DNA from: an uncultured Lachnospiraceae bacterium
GTDB lineage: Bacteria; Bacillota; Clostridia; Lachnospirales; Lachnospiraceae
Direction of reading: 5' to 3'
NCBI GenBank assembly: GCA_900550235.1
Contig: URRQ01000020.1
Location: forward strand, 1 to 40,148
DNA: 40,148 bases
Shown: piece after piece, positions 16,373 to 22,898 of the stretch
Layout of the letters: the number at the start of each line of letters is the position of its first letter
Numbering within the stretch: position 1 is the first letter of the stretch
Program-made: the position numbers and the translations under genes
The notes under the pieces: model-generated
Databases searched by the model: none
Seen by the model: the letters and a program-made list of their open reading frames with translations, nothing else
Told to the model about the DNA's origin: nothing

Positions 16373-16795
16373 ATGCGAAAGAAAGATAATACAGATTATT
16401 ATATCCACAGGCACAGTTGCTTTTTACTTCAGTATCATATCGTGTTTGTTACGAAATTTCGACATCCCGTCTTAGTTAACGGAGTCCGTGATGCTGTTTA
16501 TGAAAGGATCCGTTACGTTGCAGATCAGAGAGGCTTTCATATATTGGAGATCAATGGAGAACCAGACCATGTTCATATCCTGTTGGAAGCAGATACTATG
16601 ACATCTCCGGCAGAACTTGCCAATGTCCTAAAGACGCAAACTGCCAGAAGAGCCAGAAAGCTGTATGGAGATACGACTTTAAAGAAGTATTACTGGAAGC
16701 CTTACTTCTGGTCAGACAGTTATTTTATCTCATCCGTGAGTGAAAATAGTCTGAAAGTTATCCAACAATATATCAAAAATCAAGGAATAAAATAA
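16373..16795 (+). CDS. tnpA: TnpA, IS200/IS605-family Y1 HUH transposase
   Basis: A 140-residue protein with AAGGAG 7 bases before the ATG. The metal-binding HUH motif is H66-V-H68 in GEPDHVHILLEA. The nucleophilic tyrosine is Y133 in VIQQYIKNQG. YHIVFVTKFRHPVL is the conserved first strand and KPYFWSDSYFISS the family C-terminal block. It acts as a dimer that cuts single-stranded IS ends and joins them through a 5'-phosphotyrosine link. All key residues are present, so it may be active. Confidence 0.95.
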   Translation: MRKKDNTDYYIHRHSCFLLQYHIVFVTKFRHPVLVNGVRDAVYERIRYVADQRGFHILEINGEPDHVHILLEADTMTSPAELANVLKTQTARRARKLYGDTTLKKYYWKPYFWSDSYFISSVSENSLKVIQQYIKNQGIK

Positions 16796-16829
16796 AGTCT
16801 GGGTCCGTCAGGACGCATTCACCCACGCC

Positions 16830-16861
16830 CATGCGGTGCAGTTGCTCCTATGGACGTGGTA
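16830..16861. repeat. Subterminal IS hairpin, left (tnpA) end
   Basis: CCACGCCCAT pairs with ATGGACGTGG around the loop GCGGTGCAGTTGCTCCT. This is the counterpart of the hairpin at the other end. Confidence 0.8.
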
Positions 16862-16867
16862 CTCTGC

Positions 16868-17415
16868 TTAGCTTTTATAGATTCCCATATCATCATAAAT
16901 CATTTGATACATCAGATATTGATTTTGTGCAAAATTCTGAAAAAACGGATTCCATTTTGGTAATCGATTACTCTTGGATGAATTTAGTGATGCATCCATC
17001 GGCATCAGATTCCAAAGTTCATCATTCATAACAAATGACCATGGAATAAAATGATCAATATCGTATTTTTTCTTCTTCACAGGTTGTCCAGTAAAGACGT
17101 CTCTGATTTCTTGAACTTCCATGATATCTTGCCAGAGATCTCTTACTTTTTTGAGTTTTCGTACCTTTTCTTCTGTTGGGGTTAATTTATATACCAGACC
17201 GGGAACTTCTGAATTATTGTTCTGTAGCCATTTTACTTTTTCGTATTGAATCCACCCCAAAATATTGACTGTATGATCGCTTCCAGCCAATAAAATTTAT
17301 AGCAATAGGATGGACTTTTCATCATTTTAGAAAATCCATCGATATTTAGATTGTTATAATATTTTGGCTCAATTTCTAGGATGTTTTTCCCTTGCAAATC
17401 AGGATATTCAACCAT
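16868..17415 (-). pseudogene. HNH endonuclease gene, deleted, frameshifted and IS-interrupted
   Basis: There are two open segments. The first, 17415-17233, starts at an ATG with GAGGTG 7 bases upstream, inside the methyltransferase gene. It gives EIEPKYYNNLNIDGFSKMM, then SPSYCYKFYWLEAI, and then loses sense. The second, 17290-16868, lies in another frame and gives TVNILGWIQYEKVKWLQ, then the HNH core YDIDHFIPWSFVMNDELW with NLMPMDASLNSSKSN, ending at GIYKS where the IS begins. The join at about 17275 looks like an internal deletion of a longer gene (intact relatives are much longer, from memory). The last part lies beyond the IS at 14659-14793. A nuclease, perhaps once paired with the upstream methyltransferase; now dead. 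Confidence 0.8.
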
Positions 17416-17975
17416 CGTTCATCACCTCGTCCTTCTCTGACATCACCTGTTGTCCATATTTCTTTGATCTGTAATTGAGGGATTTGTGAGATAAATTCTT
17501 TCAATGAATCTTCTGTAAAATCCGTAAAATAACGCCCATTTCTCTCCCCTTCGAATTCACCATACTTAAATGATGTATAAATGATTCCATTTTCTTTTAA
17601 TGCTTTGTTCATCTTATGAAATACACGAAAAAGATCATTTTTTGATAAATGAAGGATTGATGCACATGCCCAGATTCCATCATAAATATTCTGGTCATTT
17701 AATTCTTCAAATAACATTTGTTTTACTTTGATTCCTGTATATTTTGAGGCTTCCTTACAAATCTCTTCGGATCCGTCAATCGCCGTTACATTATAGTTTC
17801 GCTTTAGAAAATATTTTGTATCACGACCAGAACCGCAACCAAAATCCAAAATTGATGCACCCGATGGAAGATAAGATAAAAATTTATTTTGTATGTTTGT
17901 AAAGTCTACGGATCTTGTTGTTTGTATGAATGATTTAGTGTATTTGTTATAATAATTTATGGTTTTGTTGTTCAT
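17376..17975 (-). CDS. Class I SAM-dependent methyltransferase
   Basis: A 199-residue protein. Motif I, ILDFGCGSGRDTKYFL, lies near residue 39, and the acidic residue ending strand 2 is in VTAIDGSEEICKEA. YDGIWACASILHLSKNDL is motif IV-like. The Rossmann core is complete and the protein ends shortly after it, so it probably acts on a small molecule. AGAGAGG precedes the ATG. It lies 12 bases after the esterase stop, and the HNH gene starts inside its 3' end, so the three were one operon. The substrate is unknown. Confidence 0.85.
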   Translation of the reverse strand: MNNKTINYYNKYTKSFIQTTRSVDFTNIQNKFLSYLPSGASILDFGCGSGRDTKYFLKRNYNVTAIDGSEEICKEASKYTGIKVKQMLFEELNDQNIYDGIWACASILHLSKNDLFRVFHKMNKALKENGIIYTSFKYGEFEGERNGRYFTDFTEDSLKEFISQIPQLQIKEIWTTGDVREGRGDERWLNILICKGKTS

Positions 17976-17987
17976 TGGAAGCCTCTC

Positions 17988-18722
17988 TTAAGTACATTCT
18001 AATAACCATTTGACAGCTTTCGCTAATCTCTTTTGGGCATCAGCAAAATGCCCGCCGCTGTTAAATTCTAATGTTGTTTGCTTTACCTTAGGATCATTGC
18101 GCAAAATTCGTTCCTGTGTTCTAGTTCGATCTCCAACTCTTGCCATGACCGGATTCTTTGTTTTTTCTTCTTTTCCTCCAAGGCTTAAGTAGATATTGCT
18201 TTCATGCTTTATTTGATGATGTAACACATATTCATCCCATTGTTCAAACCATAAAGAACCAGAGCAGCTTGCAATTGCTGAGAAGATATCCGTTTCATAT
18301 GCTGTCCATAAAGCAAACAATCCTGCAAGGGAATATCCGATCAGATAAATTTCTCTGTCTACCCCGTAATCTGCTTTTAATTTCGGAATCAAATCATTCA
18401 TTAACCATTGTAAAGTCTTTGGACCATTTCCTTTGAAATCATCATCTCCGAAGGCAGCAGGTGACTTCCATGGAGAAAAATCACCATTCCAATCTATTAC
18501 CTGAAATGCACAGAAAAGAAAATCCTGATCATTGACTGTCTCCATCAGACAATCCCACATATGTGCTATTTCATTTCCACGATGAGGATACATTCCCCAT
18601 AAAATGATCGGACCGCCGGAACCATTTTGCTCTATATAACATGTTTTCTGTCTTATCTGTAATTTCTGCATAAATACACTCATCTCCATAAATTTTTCTG
18701 CTTTTAATGGATTTATTTTCAT
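17988..18722 (-). CDS. Alpha/beta-hydrolase, esterase-D-like
   Basis: A 244-residue protein. The nucleophile elbow is GYSLAGLFALW, about residues 133-143. A Gly-rich oxyanion segment near GGPIILWGMYPHRG and a C-terminal HF motif (FNSGGHFADAQKR) supplying the likely catalytic His complete the triad set. It resembles the predicted esterase (PF00756) fold and has no signal peptide, so it acts in the cytoplasm. It starts 10 bases after the acidic protein stop. Its substrate is unknown. Confidence 0.82.
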   Translation of the reverse strand: MKINPLKAEKFMEMSVFMQKLQIRQKTCYIEQNGSGGPIILWGMYPHRGNEIAHMWDCLMETVNDQDFLFCAFQVIDWNGDFSPWKSPAAFGDDDFKGNGPKTLQWLMNDLIPKLKADYGVDREIYLIGYSLAGLFALWTAYETDIFSAIASCSGSLWFEQWDEYVLHHQIKHESNIYLSLGGKEEKTKNPVMARVGDRTRTQERILRNDPKVKQTTLEFNSGGHFADAQKRLAKAVKWLLECT

Positions 18723-18732
18723 GAATTTTGGC

Positions 18733-19095
18733 TTATTCCCTAGTTGTAGAATCCTCCAGTTCTTCTAACGCGTCCATATAATTATCCATCCATTCCATCT
18801 GCCATTGTCTGGGATCTGTTTCTGATATCTGGCTTAACGGATCGATTTCGTCAAACATTCCAAGATTCTCTGCCATATCTAGCGGAAACAAAGTTTCATC
18901 TGGACCGATTATTACCTGATCTCCAATTCCTAGATTCCTGTCATAAGCTGTTAATTCTTCCATCGAAATCTCTTCTGGTTCATCCATAGAATCTTCTTTT
19001 ACATAAAAAGTTAACATTGGAATTTCTGCTTCTTCTGCTTCTATTTTTATGATCGTATAAATTGGTATTTCATTCATTGTTTGTAATTCAATCAT
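18733..19095 (-). CDS. Acidic protein of unknown function
   Basis: A 120-residue, strongly acidic protein. Its ATG overlaps the stop of the deformylase gene (ATGA), which fixes the start and implies coupled translation. Predicted beta-rich first half (IPIYTIIKIEAEEAEIPML), then ITYDRNL-like and GDQVIIGPDETLFPLDMAENLG segments, here partly shown, and an Asp/Glu/Trp-rich tail. I do not recognise a family. Coupling to the deformylase-like protein suggests a shared task. Confidence 0.7.
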   Translation of the reverse strand: MIELQTMNEIPIYTIIKIEAEEAEIPMLTFYVKEDSMDEPEEISMEELTAYDRNLGIGDQVIIGPDETLFPLDMAENLGMFDEIDPLSQISETDPRQWQMEWMDNYMDALEELEDSTTRE

Positions 19096-19502
19096 ATCAC
19101 AATCCCCTTGCAATGAGCAATTTCATGCTGTATGATCTGTGCTGTCCATCCAGAATATTTTCCATGCTGTTTTTTAAAATCCTGGTCCAGATAATCTACT
19201 TCTATCTCCTTATATCTCTTACAAGGTCTCACTCCATCCAAAGATAAACATCCTTCTTCTGTCTCAAATACGCCTGATTTCTTTGTGATCTTTGGATTGA
19301 TCATTGCAAACTGAAATGGTCCAACTGCTACTACGATAATGTTCTTTTTAACGCCGATCATATTTGCTGCCATTCCAACACAATGATCCAAATTAGCTCT
19401 TAGTGTGTCTAACAGATCAACTACTACCTGTTGATCTGCTTTTGTTGCATCTGTTGATTTCTGTGCTAGAAACAGTGGATCTTTCATTATATCTTTTATC
19501 AT
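19092..19502 (-). CDS. Peptide deformylase-family protein (divergent motif 1)
   Basis: A 136-residue protein, at the short end for deformylases. Motif 2, EEGCLSL, and motif 3, IIQHEIAHCKG, supply the Cys and two His metal ligands and the catalytic Glu. Motif 1 reads GMAANMIG where classical enzymes have GLAAPQ(I/V)G, so the Gln that stabilises the transition state is Met here. Such variants recur in Clostridia; they may still remove formyl groups or may act on other peptides. It is the first gene of the operon running to the HNH remnant, with AAAGGAG upstream. Confidence 0.85.
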   Translation of the reverse strand: MIKDIMKDPLFLAQKSTDATKADQQVVVDLLDTLRANLDHCVGMAANMIGVKKNIIVVAVGPFQFAMINPKITKKSGVFETEEGCLSLDGVRPCKRYKEIEVDYLDQDFKKQHGKYSGWTAQIIQHEIAHCKGIVI

Positions 19503-19568
19503 TTTATTTTTAGCTCCTTTATTTCCTTTAAAAATTCTTCTGGAGAAATATATAAATTTTCTAATACT

Positions 19569-19661
19569 GGTATCAAATATTTAGATGACTTGAGTCTGTC
19601 TACTGCCCATGGTTTTGATGTGCAATAGTTTGTCCCATTTGTTGTCTTGTGTATCGTTCAT
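19569..19661 (-). pseudogene. Methyltransferase remnant with internal deletion
   Basis: On minus, 19661-19603 encodes the same first 19 residues (MNDTQDNKWDKLLHIKTMG) as the intact methyltransferase at 21567-22169. It then jumps straight into the sequence that surrounds that gene's stop codon (21538-21577). The join falls in TGGGCAG, a 7-base stretch found in the intact gene at both break points. The core of the gene is missing. Confidence 0.8.
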
Positions 19662-19752
19662 AAATTGATATTCCTGCCTTCCTGTTTCAATTATTGCAGC
19701 AATCTAAAAGGCCCAGAAGTCCATGGTCCCTGAGTCTTTTAGAAAATACATT
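19603..19752. repeat. 150-bp direct repeat, copy A
   Basis: Matches 22111-22260 at every base except 19711 (G here, A there) by my alignment. It spans a terminator, a leader with its ribosome site, and the first 19 codons of a methyltransferase gene. Confidence 0.9.
19706..19740. terminator. Intrinsic terminator, copy 2 of the repeated type
   Basis: AAAAGGCCCAG pairs with CTGAGTCTTTT with wobble or mismatch at two positions, with an inner GTCC/GGTCC. It ends the AAA-ATPase/partner operon on minus. Confidence 0.7.
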
Positions 19753-19789
19753 ATAATGGTCCTAATTGGTATGGGTAACAACCTAATGG

Positions 19790-20332
19790 TTATAATGCAT
19801 AATCTTGATTGTTTGCTGTTAAACTAAGCTTTTCTGCTAACTCTTCATTCAATACCATTATTTCAATATTCCAAATTTTTCTAATCTGTAATAACCTGGC
19901 TTTTAATTCTGCAGATGGTCCTACTAACCAAGCAACATCTTCAGCATTCTTAATTACCAATACAAACTTTAATTTCATATTTTTCATTTCATCTACAAAT
20001 TGTAAGCTATCTCCAACCTCTGAAATATCCGGATATCTACCTAAAATAGAAGCTAAATAAATATGTAAAGATGCAATAAATTTTTCTACTAGTGAAGAAA
20101 AATAAACTTCAAATTTATGTTCTTTCTCCTCTGTTTCATGCCGTTTCTCCGCATTAGGACAACTTTTCTTTGCTTCTAAAAATATAATACTGTCCTCTTT
20201 ATATTTTAAAATAAATTCTACTGTCTTAATTCCATCACCAAGATCCCTATAAATTTTAGAATTTTCAATATGAAACAAGTTAGATTCATCAAATTCTCCA
20301 AAATTCATTTCCGATTCTGTTATTACTTTCAC
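19790..20332 (-). CDS. Possible PD-(D/E)XK nuclease-like partner of the AAA ATPase
   Basis: A 180-residue protein starting at GTG, 7 bases after GGGGTGG and overlapping the ATPase stop by one base. An N-terminal TVEFILKYKEDSIIFLEAKK gives E39, D47 and E53-A-K55 on adjacent predicted strands, which fits the core of PD-(D/E)XK nucleases. The middle is a long helical segment (HKFEVYFSSLVEKFIASLHI), and the C-terminal half has two strands (KLKFVLVIKNAE and NIEIMVLNEEL). I do not recognise a named family, and the nuclease reading is inference. Tight coupling to an AAA ATPase suggests a two-component defence pair. Confidence 0.6.
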   Translation of the reverse strand: MKVITESEMNFGEFDESNLFHIENSKIYRDLGDGIKTVEFILKYKEDSIIFLEAKKSCPNAEKRHETEEKEHKFEVYFSSLVEKFIASLHIYLASILGRYPDISEVGDSLQFVDEMKNMKLKFVLVIKNAEDVAWLVGPSAELKARLLQIRKIWNIEIMVLNEELAEKLSLTANNQDYAL

Positions 20333-21345
20333 TATAATACCACCCCAATTTCTTCTCTATAAAGTTGACGAAAAGTATCCATAATCGTATTATGTTCCAG
20401 TAATTCAAATTCTTTTGCAATCTCACATTGCACTTTACTCATTTCATCTTTATACAGCGAAATATACTGAACATTACTGTCAGATTTCCGTTTTATTTCA
20501 ATATACTTAGATAAAAAATAATCATGTGTTGAAACAAAAATCTGTACACCCTCTTTTTCCAGCATAATTAATAATTCTGCCAACACAGGAATATATTTCG
20601 GATTAATATTAGCCTCTGGTTCATCCCAAAATAATACAGATCCTTTCTCTAATGTTCCGTTCTTAATAAGCTGCCATAATAGAGCTATCTTACGTAAACC
20701 TTCTGCAACTAAATTAAATTCTAATTTTGCTTGTGTACCTGGTTTTAAATAAAAACGATCTTCATGTAAAGTAACTTTTCCACTGCTAATCTGTTGTAAA
20801 ATCTTTAAATATTTCTTCCTTGCAGCGGAATCTACACCTCTGGAAATATCAATTTTAGCAGCTGCAATAATATCTAAATAGGTGTCATCAAATTCTACAT
20901 TTCCCATCTTCACTGCTGCATCTAAATTCCATGCATTGGATAAAATTTCTTTTGCTGGAATAAACACACTTGTGAGATCAGACATTTGCTTTTCCCATTT
21001 TTCCTCTGTTGTAATCTCCGCATCCCATTTTTTGGTTTTCGTTGAAAATGTCATTCCAATCTTTGCTGTGTCTGATCCTACGGATACTTTTGCTGTATTT
21101 TTCCCATTTTTCTTTCTATTTACTAATCGTCCAATACTTGACTGATCTGGTCGAAAAAGCATAGTTGTTTTCTGTGAAAATGATACATCGTGTTTAGAAG
21201 CCTGACATGCTGCATAAGCTAATTTCATAACATGAGTCTTTCCCATACCATTCTCGCCTACTAGTATATTTAATCCTTTATTAAATGGAATTTTTATATC
21301 ATCAAATACCGTAAAATTATCCGCCTCTATATTTGTTAATGGCAT
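20332..21345 (-). CDS. ABC/OLD-like AAA ATPase of a two-gene module
   Basis: The protein has 337 residues from the ATG 8 bases after GAGG; a GTG three codons earlier overlaps that site. It is an SMC/RecF-type P-loop ATPase: LNILVGENGMGKT (Walker A, about residues 29-41), a signature-like VAEGLRKIALLW, Walker B SVLFWDEPEANINP, and an H-loop in IFVSTHDYFLSKYIE. There is no long coiled coil and no C-terminal TOPRIM or HNH domain, so any effector is likely the coupled 180-residue protein. Similar ATPases serve as sensors or triggers in several phage-defence pairs. The cassette is flanked by 150-bp direct repeats. Confidence 0.85.
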   Translation of the reverse strand: MPLTNIEADNFTVFDDIKIPFNKGLNILVGENGMGKTHVMKLAYAACQASKHDVSFSQKTTMLFRPDQSSIGRLVNRKKNGKNTAKVSVGSDTAKIGMTFSTKTKKWDAEITTEEKWEKQMSDLTSVFIPAKEILSNAWNLDAAVKMGNVEFDDTYLDIIAAAKIDISRGVDSAARKKYLKILQQISSGKVTLHEDRFYLKPGTQAKLEFNLVAEGLRKIALLWQLIKNGTLEKGSVLFWDEPEANINPKYIPVLAELLIMLEKEGVQIFVSTHDYFLSKYIEIKRKSDSNVQYISLYKDEMSKVQCEIAKEFELLEHNTIMDTFRQLYREEIGVVL

Positions 21346-21566
21346 TTTCATCACCTCATTTATTATTTTGCTCTAGATTTTTGTGTTAAAAAGTGTATCT
21401 AAAGTTACATAATTTGTTGTATTATATCCGTTTTTCTTATATTTTATTTCATATTTTGTAACTATAGATGCATATTTATGATTATACATGATTTATTATT
21501 TTTCGTCTATTTATATTCATCTTCATTGAGCAATATTGATCAAATATTTAGATGGCCTAAGTCTGT

Positions 21567-22169
21567 CTACTGCCCAATCTCAAAAATCATAATGCGTTCT
21601 CTCTCACTATTTCCACCAAACAAATCGGAACAATCAATTTCATCGGTAAACATCATCTCATCCACCGTCATCAGATATGTAAGATATTCGTCAGATGGAT
21701 AATAGAAGAAACATAAAATCTGTCTTGGATGTTCATAGTATGATTCCATGATCCTTGCCATCACTTTTCTCAAAATCTCTACGGAAAATGGATTAAAAAA
21801 ATAGATGCGGTCTATCTGTTCTGGGAGTTGAAATTCTTCTGCATTCGCTAATGAAAATGATACCCTCTCTTTCGATACGGCTTCTTTCTTATTTTCCATT
21901 ACTTTCTCATAAATGCGTTCGTCATATTCAACTCCGAGGCAACGGCATCTTGTCTGGTAGGATAAGAAAAAGTCTACCCTTCCTTTACCACAGCCATAAT
22001 CTAAGAGCATATTGTTCTTCCTTATAAGTCCTGTATTTGCTAATCGTTGCAGTACAGAATATGGAGTTGGTTCGTATGGATAGCGGTATTGATCGGATTG
22101 AGAGTCGTCTCTGCCCATGGTTTTGATGTGCAATAGTTTGTCCCATTTGTTGTCTTGTGTATCGTTCAT
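21567..22169 (-). CDS. Class I SAM-dependent methyltransferase (intact copy)
   Basis: A 200-residue protein. Motif I is MLLDYGCGKGRVDFFL near residue 57, and the acidic end of strand 2 is in CLGVEYDERIYEKV. RIYFFNPFSVEILRKVM carries an NPF motif that resembles the NPP(Y/F) loop of N-methyltransferases without its second Pro. The C-terminus is SERERIMIFEIGQ. The first 19 codons and leader recur at 19603-19752, and the last dozen codons recur diverged at 22771-22806. It precedes the AAA ATPase on the same strand with a gap of about 220 bases. Its substrate is unknown. Confidence 0.85.
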   Translation of the reverse strand: MNDTQDNKWDKLLHIKTMGRDDSQSDQYRYPYEPTPYSVLQRLANTGLIRKNNMLLDYGCGKGRVDFFLSYQTRCRCLGVEYDERIYEKVMENKKEAVSKERVSFSLANAEEFQLPEQIDRIYFFNPFSVEILRKVMARIMESYYEHPRQILCFFYYPSDEYLTYLMTVDEMMFTDEIDCSDLFGGNSERERIMIFEIGQ

Positions 22170-22260
22170 AAATTGATATTCCTGCCTTCCTGTTTCAATT
22201 ATTGCAGCAATCTAAAAGACCCAGAAGTCCATGGTCCCTGAGTCTTTTAGAAAATACATT
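22111..22260. repeat. 150-bp direct repeat, copy B
   Basis: Partner of 19603-19752; same orientation, one base different. Recombination between them would remove 2508 bp carrying the methyltransferase, AAA ATPase and partner genes. Confidence 0.9.
22214..22248. terminator. Intrinsic terminator, copy 3 of the repeated type
   Basis: AAAAGACCCAG pairs with CTGAGTCTTTT with one G-T wobble. It follows the zinc-ribbon gene on minus and precedes the methyltransferase leader. Confidence 0.75.
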
Positions 22261-22261
22261 T

Positions 22262-22531
22262 TTAAATCCAATTGCAATCTCCACCAGTGATAGCAAGGCT
22301 TAGTAAAGCATCCATTTTTTCGACTTCTTCTTCACCCTCGATTTTCTGAAGTAACTGCGCAGTATCTAAAATATCTTCCATATTTTCATCTGGTCCAATC
22401 TCGTAGTCGATCTCTGCCTCACAGTCTGGACATGGAATCTTCTCCATCATCTGTAATGAGAGGAATCTATTCCCGCATTTTTTACATTCATAATATCCGC
22501 ATTTTTTTGTTCCATCTGGTACATAATACAT
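22262..22531 (-). CDS. Small zinc-ribbon protein
   Basis: The protein has 89 residues from the ATG 9 bases after AAGGAG; the longer ORF to 22621 runs into an EamA remnant and is rejected. ECKKCGNRF and PCPDCEAEI give two CxxC pairs for one zinc site; the rest is acidic and helical. It has no partner within its unit. The leader and first codons recur as a fragment at 23772-23798. Function unknown; nucleic acid or protein binding are both possible. Confidence 0.7.
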   Translation of the reverse strand: MYYVPDGTKKCGYYECKKCGNRFLSLQMMEKIPCPDCEAEIDYEIGPDENMEDILDTAQLLQKIEGEEEVEKMDALLSLAITGGDCNWI

Positions 22532-22592
22532 TGTTCCTATCTCCTTTTTTGCTTTATTATCACATATTATACATCTAATCTGGTCTGTTGTC

Positions 22593-22767
22593 TTAACTTT
22601 TTTGTGAGACCACAAGCCCAATAAGGATTAATATAGTTCCAATGATAGAAATCACTGTTATTTTTTCATGTAAGATTAACACTGAAAGTATTACGGTTAT
22701 AACAGGGGATACGTAAATATAAATACTCGTCTTGATTGCGCCAATCCATTTTGTCGAAAGATTCCAT
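22593..22767 (-). pseudogene. C-terminal remnant of an EamA/DMT transporter
   Basis: Read on minus, this gives NLSTKWIGAIKTSIYIYVSP, then VITVILSVLILHEKITVISI, then IGTILILIGLVVSQKS and a stop. It is the typical last two membrane helices of an EamA domain, with the HEKIT turn. No upstream part of the gene exists: the frame is joined directly to a methyltransferase tail. It is not a copy of the EamA gene at 12289, whose C-terminus differs. Confidence 0.75.
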
Positions 22768-22770
22768 AAC

Positions 22771-22806
22771 AAAAATTATAATACGTTCTTTCTCACTATT
22801 TCCACC
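22771..22806 (-). pseudogene. Diverged methyltransferase C-terminal fragment
   Basis: 33 of 36 bases match 21582-21617, encoding GGNSEKERIIIF against GGNSERERIMIF in the intact gene. It is fused to the EamA remnant. Confidence 0.7.
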
Positions 22807-22898
22807 GAATTTCTTGAAAAATAGAATATTCATGCTAAAATAAATGATTGAATTATGAAATCATTATAAATGAAACAATCATCAAAGAAGGTAGTATT

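Larger units (their letters stand above)
14791..16867. mobile_element. IS200/IS605-family insertion sequence with divergent tnpA and tnpB
   Basis: The element has an intact Y1 transposase on plus and an intact TnpB on minus. It is bounded by two subterminal imperfect hairpins with nearly identical loops, at about 14797-14838 and 16830-16861. There are no terminal inverted repeats or target duplication, as expected for single-strand 'peel and paste' transposition. The outer limits are set to a few bases by the resumption of HNH coding sequence on both sides. The tnpB-proximal side is the RE and the tnpA-proximal side the LE by family convention. Confidence 0.85.

Noticed and set aside
22532..22621. 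N-terminal extension of the zinc-ribbon protein with an extra CIIC motif
   Set aside because: A strong AAGGAG site fixes the start at 22531, and the extension overlaps the EamA remnant in another frame.
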